Source of the DNA: Prinia subflava
Lineage: Eukaryota > Chordata > Aves > Passeriformes > Cisticolidae
NCBI RefSeq assembly: GCF_021018805.1
Contig: NC_086257.1
Location: forward strand, 21,303,193-21,367,192
Length of the DNA: 64,000 bases
Direction of reading: 5' to 3'
Below, piece after piece: positions 51,701-64,000 of the stretch (position 1 is its first letter; each line of letters starts with the position of its first letter). Both the position numbers and the translations under genes were made by a program. Below the pieces are notes generated by a model. The model did no database searches and had not been told where the DNA came from. It worked only from the letters and a program-made list of their open reading frames with translations.

Positions 51701-54700
51701 ATGCTCGCTGACATCCAGATTATCAGGTCCATAAATACCCAGGCATCTGGGAGGCCTTCCTGGTGTCTGCTCTGTAGCTGACCTTTCATTTTGCTGGCAG
51801 AAAACGAAGATTAGCCTTGAGATCAGCAGACTACAGTGATGATTGCACATCCATGCTGTAGGATAAAAATAGAAACTGGAAAGGGGAAATATCATATCTG
51901 TTAAAGATATCTGTGTGCTATTAATGTGCCAGTGACCAGGCCTCTCCCTGAGCTTGTGGAAGCTTTACCTACATTAAAAAGTTGGGTCTGAACTACAACA
52001 ACCTCCCAAGCTTGTGTCTTGTACATATGTGGACCTTGCCTTCTGCTTTTCTCATGTGTCCAAACCAGTCTTATCAAAGGAGCATAGTGTTTAATCTAAG
52101 GCAAGCCTCAGAAGAATAAACTACTTTGGTTTTCATAGTCTGGTACAAAATTCTTTCTGCATTTCTTGGCACTTAGTTATTAATAAGGCATTTGTTCTGT
52201 TTGCTTAAAAACCTCCCAGCAGCCAGCACGTGTATGCTATGCAAATTATTTGTGGTTTGGTTAAATACTGTTTTACTAGGAAGGGGAATAACTGAAATTA
52301 GGAGTGGAAAAATAAGTAACATTAACCCTCTGTAGGCTGTTCCCTTGTTAATTATTTTGGTGATTTGGCTCTTGAATTGAGTGTGCCACTGTTGTAAACG
52401 GCAATTTGGGACCTGGACTTGAATAATCACGTACCCCTGAGTGCTTATTTCGTGTGGCAGTGGTCCAAAAAACTGCCAGCATCCTAATTAACACACTTTT
52501 TCAATGGACAATATTAATATTCATACTATTATACTGTAAAATGAGTAATTTGAATAGACAGAATGCCTTGCACTCTCTTGATCTCTTGTGGATTAACCTA
52601 CAAAAGGCCACTGGCACTCATCCTTTCAGGCCTTAATGGGTACAAAGGCTTCTAATAAAACTGTTTGGAGCAGAGGTACCTAGAAATGTGTAGCAAATAT
52701 AGTGCATGTGGTAGGGAAGGTGATAATTTGTTAGAGTGGTGAAGGAAAAATGGAAGGGAAATGGTTGTAATAGATGAGCACCTCCAAATGATGGAGGAGG
52801 GAGGCAGCTCTCAGGGGTGACTGGCCCCACAACATCCATCTAAATGATGTCAGCCTGGCAGCAGTGATGCAGGAGTACCTCAGCTGAGCTGGTGCTTAGA
52901 GGAAAATAGTTTTGAGGGGGAGAAAGCAGATATATGTCTGACTGGAAAACAAAAGACTCGCAAGGCTGGTTTGTTTTATTGATGCTCACCATTAGAGGCT
53001 ACCACAAGATCTACTGCTGAGTTTAGCAGAAGGAATGGAAGTGCAGAGAATGCTGTGAAAGAAAAGGGATTCACCCAGGGGGAAAAGCAGAGGTGCAGCT
53101 GAAGCAGGAAACTCTGGATTTAGCAGAGGCTGAGGTGTGAGGACTGTGGGGTATGTTTGGGTAAGCCCAAGTCAGTCACTGAAGGATCCAGGTTACTTCA
53201 CTCACCTGAATTATGTGCCCTGTGTGTGCACAAACCATCCTAGAGCAAACACCCTGTGCCTCTCCCAAGGTCTGACTGACCTTGAATCCTCAAAGAAAAA
53301 CTGGCTTTGGGGTCAGTATTGGGGGAAAGCTGCTGCTGAAGAAACCAGACAAGTCTCAGCACATCTTCAGTTCAGCACTCAGTGCAGAGAAGGCTGTTAG
53401 CTGGGGGAATGGGCTTTGCAATTGTTCCATCCTCCAAAGAGCCCTTGCTGGTGCAGAGAGTGCAAAGGAAGGAGGTCTTTTTTGTAGCTGCAGATTTGGC
53501 TGTGGTCCCTGCAGGCCTTGGGATCCTGCAGAGAAGCTGGTCTGTCTTCAGCAGCAGAGGAGAAAACCTGTGTGAGTGCAGAATTGATGACAACAAATTT
53601 GACTGGCTCGGTGTAGGAACGAGATCACTTTTAGAAGCATCAGGGGAGACTTTGAAGAATGGATAAAAGGGAGCTGAGTGAGAGGGCAGCTGTGGACACA
53701 GATTACCTGGACCCAGGATAGATTCTGGTGGCGTCACACACAATCTGTGCATTCCCAGGGCCTGGCACTGGTTGTGGTCTCTTATGGAGGATGCAGACAC
53801 ACCTTAGATCTCAACAAGCAGAAGGTATCTGTGAAGAGCAGTGTTTTTCTGCAGAGGAAGGTGACTCTGTAGTGCTACAGGGCTCACTGATTTTAGTTCA
53901 CTTTGTGTATGGGTAGCTTTGGCTTCTGAATGAAAACTTAACCATGCAAGCTGTAGCTGCTCAGCCAGAGCAACAAACCCCTTTCTGCAGAGCCTGGCCA
54001 GACTCTGCTCTGCTGGTGGTGTCTGTGTGTCTGTCTGTGGCCCGTACCAGGTGTTGGAATGGGGCAAATTACTTTTCCTGAAGGTAACTCATCAGCCCCT
54101 CTGCCAGCAGCCAGGATGGGGAGACAAGACTGAATTACCCAGCTGACTTTAGGTGCTGCCTTCTGTCTGAGGGTAGCACCTAAGGGTTTGCAAGGCTGCA
54201 TCCCTTGTCTGGTCAGAGATGGGTGACATCTCCTCTTCTCGAACAGCTTCAAATATCTCTTTCTGTGGTGTGTTCAGGATGCACTCTTACATTTTGGTAC
54301 CACCTGTGGGCTCTTCCCATAACCTGGAATTTGGTGGATCCCATGCAAACCCTGAACATGGACTATTGCACTTTCAAACCCTGCCACGTTTGTGCATCCA
54401 ACCTACACCAGTGGCCATGTTAGCTATCACTTGGTGATCGTGTTCCAGCTGGAGCACATCGTTATGTCATTAAATAATCATCCTGAGAAATAGCCCGTAG
54501 ACTCATAGCCCAAAGAGCTGCACTGAGCTCTGGTACCTGGAAAGCAGCACTGTGGGTCTGTTCCCATCAACTTCTGGGTAGCATGTTCCCATAGATGTAA
54601 GCAGGACTGCCACTTAGTCTTCCTGGCTATGTTAACTCAGTTTAATATTAGTTATTATAGATCTTACTTTATTTTTTTAAGGTGAAAGGAGACAAGAAGT

Positions 54701-57700
54701 GTTTGTCAGAGATTACTTGAGTCTCTAAATAAAGAACCCACTGGAAAGGTTGGAGACGTCCCATTAGCTGGGAGCTCATGGAAAATCAGAGGCTTTTAGA
54801 GGTTATTGTGAATTAAACACTGAAAACCTGTTTTGTTATTGTAGCGTTATGTGAACTAGCAAACCTCCTACAAGGAGTTTCTGATTGAATGAGTGGAAAA
54901 GAAAAGTCCACATCCCAGATGCTTCTCCGTGGTGGTCGTGGGGGCTGGCTGGGGCTGGGCTCCCTGTCAGCCCCAACTTTCCCTCTCTGCAGCTCCCTCC
55001 CATGAGCAGAAGATATTTTGGCGAGCAGTGAAACAGCCAGTGAGGCAAAAAAAAAACCAAAACCAAAGAAAGGAAAGAGGAATAATAATACATCTAATAC
55101 TCAAGCCAGTTGGGAGGGGAGGGGAGCTGGTGCAGAGCTGTGACTCACAGGCAGCTCCGCGCCCGTGCCGAGCCAAGCGAGCTCAATCCTGCAGCATCTC
55201 TGCTGACAGCCTTGGCAGCTCCCCGGCCACAGGGCTGCCCTGCTCCCCTCATCCTCCTCCACTCTCCAGCACGGTGTCTCTCCCCTTGGGCACCCAGGCC
55301 AGCCCATGCCCCTGCCCTTTGCTCCAGCGGGATCGAGGAATGGGAATTGTGTGTCTGGAGGGAGGTGCCCGGGGCTGGGTGGCACTGCTGGGCACCCTCC
55401 CGCTGGGCACATGCTCTGCTGAGCTGAGCTCCCTCGCTGCTGCTTCCATCTGCCCGAGTCTTTGCTGCCAGAGTTCATAGAAGTACCAAAATCTATTTTC
55501 CTGCCCACACTTGCTTGTCCTTAGGTGGCCTCTTTTTCTAGAGCGGTTTCGTTTTAATTGATTATTTTTTGGAACTTTTGGGAAGAAGCCTCAGAGAGGG
55601 CCTTAAAATAGAGAAATCATGTAAGTTTAAATATTTTTGAGGAATGCTGGGAAAATATTCTGCAGCCTGCTCTGTGACCTTTCCATGTCTCCTAGGAGGC
55701 TGAGATCAACTTCTTTTTGAATAATCCCCTATTTGCATTGAAAATATGGAAAAACTCATTTGTATAGCTGCATGTTTTGCTTCAAGGTGAACAGAATTAA
55801 GTCTCAAAGACTGGTGGCAAGCCAGGGCTGATGCCAGGAGGGTGTGTCCATCAGAACACCAAGGCACAGGACATGATTTTTTATTCTTATTCTTATTTTT
55901 ATTTAATCTCATGAGAAGGCTACAGTTAGCCAGGCCAGGCTTAAGGTCAGACTCAGCTCCGCCTAAAAGCTCTCATGGCATTTTATTCAGTTGAGCTTTA
56001 GACGGTTTATTGCTTCATTTTTCAGCCTCAAGCCAGGAATTGTTTTTCCCCTTTTTGCAGGAAGGACATTTTCTCACAGATCCTTTGCTTTGCTGAGGAC
56101 GGAAGGAAATTCTTCTGAGCCAAAATATTCAAATGATAGTTTCCTTCTAGAAAAAAAAAATCCCGTTTTCCTTGTTTTTCTCTTCACTGTAAAATGTGTG
56201 TATAACACAATACCTGTCTGGGGAATGTGCTGTATTTTTAAGGTTTGATTCCCATGCTGGGGTTTTGCTTTGTTTTTAACAACATCTTTGCAGCATGAGC
56301 TGCTGCTGTTCCAGCCAGCTCTGCTCACTCCTCGTGGAGACATTTAATGAGAGGTCTTCCAAGGCTCCCCTTTCTTAGCCACGTGCCTTTTCCTGCCCTG
56401 GCCCGAGGTGAAGCCTGGCTGCTCCTGGAGGAGCCCCGAGTGCCCTTTGTGGGAGCAGCTCGTGGCAGTGGCTGCTGAGGTGACAGTGCCCTCCATTCCA
56501 GCTGGAGCAAAGCTGTCAGCCTGAGAGCAGCACAGAAATGAACTCTTTTATTTTCTAATTACTGTTATTTTGGCAGATTGTTCTGAAGGGTCTGTAACTG
56601 ATCTCTGAGCTGCGGTGACTTTGGCAAGGGGTGGCTCACTCCAGCCTCGCCTGCAGAGCTGTGTTGTCCTGGTGCAGCATTCTCAGCCTTTGTCAAAACA
56701 CTATTTCTTGCTGATTTTCTGTAATGGTGGAGGTACTTCAATCTGGGACTGAGCAGACAGTGAAAGCTGCAGTGGAGGGATCTGTATGTTCATCCATCCA
56801 TCCTTGTCCCCTGGGATCCCTGGCTGCCCCAGGCAGTGCAGGTAATAGAGATGCTGTTGTGGAATAGCCACCCTGATGTCAGGGTTAGCCAGGGAAATGT
56901 CAAAACACATATTGTTTTGAACAGAATGAGGTATCTGCTTACAAAGCAAATTACTTCTCTTGGTTAGGTTGAGTTCCTCACAGCTTTGCAAGTTCTGGAC
57001 CGTGTAGAGGTGTGGCACCCAGCTTGCTTGGTGTTGCAGTGAGGAGAGGAGATCACCTCTGTGGTTATTTAAGGATAAATCAATCAACACTCAATCTCAT
57101 CCATATTTGCTCCTAATGTGTTTATTTACGTGCTCTGCCCAAGCATATGAACATCTCTTTTAGAACTGGGGGGGAGAAGGTGCTCCAGTCAAAATGGAAA
57201 ATTACTTTCTGCAGTATTTGATTTAAGATCCAGTCTTAGTTACTGCTTCAGGACTGGTTGGGTGTGATGAAGAACTAGGAGCCAGCAGATTGTTTCAATT
57301 TTTTTTTTTTTTCCCCTGAGGAGACAGAGAGGGGAAGAAAAAGCTGTCAGGGCTCTGACACCAACATGTCAGAGGGTGGGAGGGAGAGATTTTGGGAAGG
57401 CCCAGGGGGTCTGCTGCTGCCAGGGTGGTGGCACAGGGATCCCAGCCCTGCACCTTGGGGTCACATCCTGGCCGGTCTGAGGAAGCAGTCAGGGTTCCTT
57501 CACAGGGACAGAGGGGTGCCTGATGGCAGGACACCTCGAGGCAGGCAGCTGGGTCATGGCTGCAGCAAGGGGATGCTTGGGGAGCAGGGACCACCCTGGT
57601 CCCCCCCAAAACATCCCTGCCCACCCTGCCAGGCTTCAGATGGGACCCAGCGGGTGTTGGAGCACAGTGCAGGAGGCATCACCTCCAGCAATTAAATTTT

Positions 57701-59944
57701 TCTTCATTCCCATCATCTTTCAATTCTGAAGCAGCATTTACATTCATATCTATTTTTTCCCCAGCTGCTGCTGCATTTGTGCTGGGGGAACCTTTTTGGC
57801 GAATGCCTCTGACAGAAATGTGTTTTCTTATCCCTTGAAGCTGAAAGCCATAAAGAATAGAATGAATTTAATGAACAGACCTTGCCGAATCACCACCTTG
57901 AAGCTCTAGCTGCTCATGTGAATCAAAACTGGCTGAAAGTAGGTCATATAGTAAAAATGAATTAGGCTTGCTTCACATTTTATTGACTCTGCCAGTTTTT
58001 CATTCATAGAGGCTATAGTTTGGAATGTATCCTGTCTTTTTAATGCTAGGCTGAGGTAAAAGGGGAGAATACTGTTCCTTATTCCCTCCCTTTTGCCTTG
58101 CATGTTTCTGATGATTGATTATATGATGGCTGGACTTTTCTCTTTCCCGTTTATTTATTCTTTTATTCTCCTGCACTCAAGAACTGCTAAAGTGATGACC
58201 AAACTCCCACAATACATTCACAAGTGGGAATTCAGCCTGGTCCCAAAAGTTTGTGTAACACTTAGATTAGTCTCAAAGCTTCTGAGAAGGGCTGAAGTGG
58301 TGAGATGATGCCAGTCTGCAGGCAGAAGGGTTACACTGGCATCTTCTGCTTAGGGCTGGGCATCTTGTGGGTTAGCACAGGGAGGGGTCAGTCCTGACTT
58401 CCAGCCCCTACCCCTGTGAGAAATCCTGGATTTCGGGGTGGTTGGACCTACCTTACCATCTGGCAGATGATGGGCTCCACCTGTTAGTTCATGCAGTGTG
58501 GCTCAGCTGCATCTTTGGCAGCTTATTCAAATCAAACTTTTAATTTTGGTGTAAATTCTTCAAGCGTCAGTGGTTCCACTGCTCGTCCATCAGTCCCTGC
58601 TTGTGATTAATTGTTCTCACTCATAAATGATGCTCTTTATTTCCCATTAGTCTTTGTCTGTTTCCAGTTTGGAGTAATTTGGTCTTGTGGTCTCTGCCAT
58701 TTTCTGCCTGTCTGGACTTGTGATTTCTCCTGAAATTTCTGCTGGAATTAAAGAGTCTGGTCTCAGCTTTAATAAGAAGCTGGGAAAAAGGGGATGGAGA
58801 GAAGGCAGAAACATTGCAGTGGTGGGATCTCTGACTCTGTGCATGCAGTGTTCATTTAAAAGACATTTTTTAAGGGACCACATAATGCACGGCACAGGGA
58901 TTTTGTTTTGTGTTTAGGATTTCTGTTATGGCTAATGGCAAAACAGGGAATGAGGACGGCTTCTCTAATGATGGATGATTCTTCCTGCCTTCCTGTGTCT
59001 TTTGCCCTACTCTGGATGGCACATACTTTAAGGAGGTGAAAAATCCCTACTGATAAATTAGGATTTGTTTTGCAACCTTTTCTCTGCAGTTACAGCTAAC
59101 TGTTTTGATCTCAGCTGAAGACCTTTATCCAAGGACAAAATATAAATCTTCTCTACCTGTGGTGTCATAACTTAAAGAAATACAGCCAGAAATTGTCTAG
59201 TTAGGGAGAGAGTCCCCACTGATAGCCCTGTACCAGCTGACTGGGGAGGGCACAGCAGACAGTACAAGTAGCCTCTGTCCTAATAATTACTGCTGGACAA
59301 TCCACACATTACCTAAAATCCCAGCTTGAAAAAATTAAACTATTTAATCTTGTGTAATACAATGTGAGACATAAATGAAGGCCTGTAAGTAAGCCACTAT
59401 TCTACTCCAGAAAAGACCTTCATTGACTATTATGTGGACAATAAATCTTCCATTTTCTGTTAAGAAACAGTGATTACAGAGTCTTCAGCTGCGATGGGTG
59501 TCTCCTGCTGACAATAAAAGTCTGTCCATCATCAACATCTTGGTGATGGATGCTGTGGACTACACTGTAAAGATAATATAAAATATTTGTCTGTAGTGTG
59601 TGCTGGCAGCCCTTTTTTAAGCCTTGCGAGTACAGATTGGGAAGGTGCTCTGTGTATCCATGAACACATCTTGTTTGTCACACTTTCTGTTTTTAACAGT
59701 TCCAAGGTATTTTTGCTGTCTGGCTCTTGGTTGCTAGCAAGGAGCTCCAAGGAGATAAGCTCTGCTCTTTGGTGGGTAGGAAGCTGCCTCGGCAGACATG
59801 GCAGAGAGAGATGACCTCTTTCACTGCTTCACCAGCAAAATCGAAGCAGAAAACCGAGTGGATCAATGAGAGCCATAATCCAGTTTCCCAGTGTGGAACT
59901 GGGTCAGGGGAAGTGTGGGTGGGTCGGGGGCTGAGCTGCTGCCT

Positions 59945-60376
59945 GTGACCAGAAACTTGCCTGTGGCCAGCAACCTGCCCGTGACCAGGAACCTGCCTGT
60001 GGCCAGGAACCTGCCTGTGAGCAGCAACCTGCCCGTGACCAGGAACCTGCCTGTGGCCAGGAACCTGCCTGTGATCAGAAACCTGCCCGTGACCAGGAAC
60101 CTGGCTGTGATCAGAAACCTGCCTGTGATCAGAAACCTGCCTGTGGCCAGGAACTTGCCTGTGATCAGAAACCTGCCTGTGGGCAGGAACCTGCCCGTGA
60201 GCAGCAACCTGCCCGTGACCAGGAACCTGCCTGTGGCCAGGAACCAGCCTGTGGCCAGGAACCAGCCTGTGAGCAGGAACCTGCCTGTGAGCAGGAACCT
60301 GCCTGTGATCAGGAACCTGCCTATGGCCAGGAACCTGCCTATGGCCAGGAACCTGCCTGTGAGCAGGAACCTGCCT
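59945..60376. repeat. 18-bp minisatellite, 24 units
   Basis: Seen: 24 head-to-tail copies of an 18-bp unit close to AACCTGCCTGTGRCCAGG, with substitutions mainly at the RCC/AGC/ATC triplet. Length stays in register throughout (432 bp). Because 18 is a multiple of three, frames stay open on both strands, giving RNLPVA-type repeats (+) and GRFLIT-type repeats (-). These are not evidence for a protein. The array lies in TNIK intron 2. Confidence 0.95.
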
Positions 60377-61490
60377 GTGGGTGCAGCTCCAGCACTCAGG
60401 GACACCTCAAGGTCACATCCAGCTGCTGTTCCCATTCAGTTTGATGGGCACTGGCTGCCCTACAGCAGGTATCGGTACGGGAGGCAGGTGAGGGTTCAGA
60501 CAGGAATTATGTTCCATGTACATCATCATTAGGCTGATGTGGACGCTGCTGGAAGGCAAACATGGAGTCTCTGGCTCAGGACCTACAGATGGACAGCTCT
60601 GCTGCCCAAGCTGTCCCTGGAAGGAGGTTCTGCTGCACCTTGACTGGTTACAGGAGATCTTTGCTCCAGATACCATGGACCCAGCAGGACCATGGAGTTC
60701 CCGATAGAAACTGTTGTGATGAACTGGTCTTGGGCAGAAATGGAAGCATAATTGTGATGAGGTCAACATGAGAAAGGAAAAGTGGCCAGAATCTTGCAAA
60801 GTACACATTTTAAAAATACACTCTTCAGCACTAGCTTGTTGGCCACCAGGCTTTGGCTCTGCTTCCAGGCCATCCATAGCCACTGAGGGCTCGCTGGCTT
60901 TAAAGGTGGATTCCATTTTTTGGTGTTGAGGAAGACGAAAGGTTAAAGGGCTGGAGCTAGGTAGACCCTGAGCTATTTTTAATTCTCAGACTGTTTCTTG
61001 AGAAAATATTTCTTAAAAGGAGTTGCAATCGTATTAAATGGCTGTACATCTAAATTTACTGAGAGTGTTGAGATTTTTTTAGTTTATTTCTTTTTTCATG
61101 CTCTAATGTTTTATAATCCTGCAGGAGCTGGGTGGAAGCAGAGACTTGGCCTCTGTTTCAGAGAATACTCAGGTAGATTGATTTTCCAGGAGTCTCATTA
61201 CAGAGCCTCTTTGATTCCCCTAGAATTCAGAGCAAATCAGGGTCAGGGTGTCAGGTTGTTGCCTGCTTTGGCTGTCACATCGCAGCACAGAATTTTTCCA
61301 TTCAGGGCTCACATGCTTGAGACTGAAACCACCTCCATAAACATTGGGAGGTACGTGCGTGCCTCCATCAGTGCTGCTGAGGGCTTTGGCCAAGTCCTAG
61401 CTGGGGTTCTCTTAAAAAGATTGCAATTAGGCAAGCAGGTGCCTTACTTTGGCCCTCAATTTTCTCTCTTCCCTCTCCCAATCTGTTCTT

Positions 61491-61533
61491 AAACCATTGT
61501 GCATTGTGCACATGAAGAACACAACAATGGTTT
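61491..61533. other. Short perfect inverted repeat / hairpin
   Basis: Seen: AAACCATTGT at 61,491-61,500 and its exact reverse complement ACAATGGTTT at 61,524-61,533. A second 4-bp stem (TGTG 61,505-61,508 with CACA 61,520-61,523) leaves an 11-nt loop and a 4-nt bulge. It is shorter than a typical microRNA precursor stem. Confidence 0.7.
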
Positions 61534-64000
61534 GAAGAGAGCATTAAATAGACAAATAGCCAACTTTTGTCTTTAGTAGCTGCATTTCTTTTTTCCCCTT
61601 CCCTTCTGTTTCTCTGTTATTTCTTTTTCCCCATTTCTTCATTTATTTATATCTTTCCCTGAGTGAAATTGCCCTAGTTACAGCTGTCACATCCTCACTT
61701 TGTGGTGGTCTGATTTGGCAGCCCTGTTCCCTCGTAAAACTTACAGACAAATGACGGCATTTAACTCCAGCATCCTCTGGTTGCTCTGCGCTGTCACAAC
61801 AAGATTAGAGCAATTCACATAAAAGTAGAGAACCCGGCTGTCTTCCAGGAGAAAGTCTATTCCTTCATTCCTTCACAGGATGTGAAGATGGAGCAGTTTT
61901 TTGTGGAGAGCTGCAGGCCCTGTGGTTAGTGTGTGCCGCATCCTCCTCTATTAGTGTTGGTTTTGTGGTCTCTGTCCATCCTTTGCTTGTTTTCTGGAGT
62001 TGGAGTCAACTGGGCACCATTTCACTGCTACTGGTTTAAATCCTAGCCTGAGCTGTATTGTTCCTCGGAAATGAGCAGAAATAACTCGCTGAGATGACTG
62101 CCTAAATAATTTACTCTTGGAAGAGCATTCTTTGTGTGCTCTCTGAAGCAGTGATGAGGAAGGAAGTAGGATGCTTCTCCTGCACAGCAGCACATTGAAA
62201 AACATCTCCACTTCTTTTTCAGTGACACCAACAGATTTTGCAGGCCATCTTAATGTTCTGCTGCCTTCTGTCCAGTGACTGATGTGATCCATTTTGGATT
62301 ATACAGTATTTTTCTTCCTGTCAGGAGCAGAAATTGGCCTTGCCTTGTGGCTGGTGACAGAGGAGCTCCTGGCATTTCCTGAGATGACTCATCTCTCGCC
62401 ATGTTGATGCATTTGGAATGACTTTGAACTCTGTGGTGCTTTGGTAATTAATTTGGCATCTCCCTGAAAGAGCTTTTAACAGTGACTCCTTGTAAATTTT
62501 TTTTTTGCTGTGTAAGTCATTGAGCTGTGGTGAAGAGAAACTTTGTGGAAAAGGGAACTTTCTTGGGTTTCTTTGCTGCAGGATTAGTCAGATAATGCCC
62601 AGTGGGCTACAGCCTGAAAAGAATCAGATGTATGTGGTCAAGGCACAGGACTAGGATTGAGGAGCTGAATGTTTCTGCTGTGTGGTGTGGTTTTGGTATG
62701 ATCTGGTCTGTCGACCTTTCTGTACCTCCCTTGGCTCATCAGTACCATCAGCCCAACAGGGACATTCCTCACTTTCTTACAGTTCCTGGATAACTGATGC
62801 CAAAACCACATTTTCTAGCCAATCCTGACTCCCTAGGGAATGCTGAATGGGCTTGTCAGCCGTGTGGGACTCTGGGGATGTCCTTGGTGTAGTCCCTGGG
62901 TTAAGAGAGGGGTCATGGGGCACCCAGGTCCTCTGCTGCAGGAGGGCTGCTCTTGCTTCTTGAATTTATGGCATGTGCCCCACCATGGGAGCAGGTTTTT
63001 AAAATCTGGGAAGTGTGGTAGTTTGTTGTTTGGGGATACACTTGGTTACAGGAGCAGCCTTGTGCTCTGAAGTGAACCATCCCATAAAGGAAAGGGTGGG
63101 TTGCTGTGATAAAACACTGTGATCTGATACAGATGTTGCACTTAATACAACATCTATTACTCTGTTAGGGACCACACTGCTCAGTAACACTGTGGCCCCA
63201 CAGGGAGAGCACGGGAGAGGATGAGCATGTGAGAGATGAATTTAGTTGGAGGAGATCCAAGAAGCAACATTTAAAATATACTGGTATGGATAGAAAAACC
63301 TCCTGCTGGTTTTAAAAGAAGCAGAATAAGTGGGGTCAGAGATCTCCCCGTGCCCTCCAGTTGGTGGCATATGTGTGTCCCCAGGGCAGATCCTGCTCTG
63401 TCTGTACCTGTCTGCATCACAGGCTTCTTACTACAAGAAAATGAGAGTCCTTTTTCCGAGTGGCTTTGAAAGGTGCTGGGTTTTTTGACCAAATACCTGG
63501 GACCTAGCTGTGATCTTCCCAGAATGACTTTTGTACAGATGGTTTGTTATGAACCTCAGCTGTGCCACTGTGAAAAAGCTGGGATTTTTGCAAAGGCTGC
63601 TGTTCATGGAAATAATGTAAAAATTTTATTTGTTGTCAATACATGAAAGCCCACGCTGAAGATGAAAACTCATCTTACAAACTGCTCTCTAAATTATACC
63701 CATGTGGTGTTTGGAACGTTCTGCTCAACCCTTTTAATTAAAGACTAAACTCTATGAGACAATTGCTTTACATCCCTCCCCTCATCCTCCTTTGCTTTTT
63801 CGGCTGTTTCCTTAAAACATATTCCCTCTGCTGGGAGGAATGACTGAATTCTGTTGCTCCTTCATCTCCCAAATGTCCAAAGGTATGTTACTTTCTGGAA
63901 GGAGCGTATGCAGTGGGATGGGCTTGCTGTAGGAGCAGCAGGACTTGAGGTCCCTTTTTCCTGGTGAGCAGCAAAGCCCAGTGGGTACCATACTCTGACC

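Noticed and set aside
59863..60532. 213-codon (+) and 190-codon (-) repeat proteins
   Set aside because: Open only because the 18-bp minisatellite unit is a multiple of three and lacks stops in those frames; several frames on both strands are open at once.

Overview
The window reads as vertebrate nuclear DNA, most likely from a bird. Three degenerate copies of the 3' end of CR1, the dominant avian LINE, are present. Repeat density is otherwise low, no Alu- or L1-like elements were seen, and a dense CpG island lies over a promoter. The only gene I can support is the 5' part of TNIK (TRAF2- and NCK-interacting kinase, a GCK-IV/Ste20-family MAP4K), on the + strand. I do not know the species.

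Layout. Bases 1 to about 10,900 are upstream intergenic DNA with no recognisable exon. This stretch holds a small isolated CpG-rich patch (about 1,170-1,475) followed by an AT-rich block with a perfect palindrome. A CpG island at about 10,940-12,270 carries the TNIK promoter, 5' UTR, two short upstream ORFs and coding exon 1 (11,582-11,638, 19 codons). Just inside intron 1 are a (CCAT)n array, a (GT)n tract, about 200 bp of imperfect GTGTGCGY repeats and a perfect four-tract G-quadruplex motif. Intron 1 is 26,544 bp long and contains two CR1 fragments and a possible intronic TATA/AP-1 element at about 21,339-21,460. Coding exon 2 (38,183-38,248, 22 codons) encodes the start of the kinase domain with the complete glycine-rich ATP loop. 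The rest of the window (38,249-64,000) is intron 2. It contains one CR1 fragment and an 18-bp x 24 minisatellite at about 59,945-60,376. Exon 3, which should carry the ATP-binding lysine, was not found and probably lies beyond the right edge.

The two exons join in phase 0 and give the first 41 residues of TNIK. In the full protein the kinase domain is followed by an intermediate region and a C-terminal citron-homology (CNH) domain; it acts in Wnt/TCF4, JNK and postsynaptic signalling. Almost all long open frames in the window are chance frames in GC-rich or tandemly repeated DNA. I found no clear new biological system. The observations most worth testing are the regulatory architecture around exon 1, the intronic promoter-like cluster and the minisatellite.
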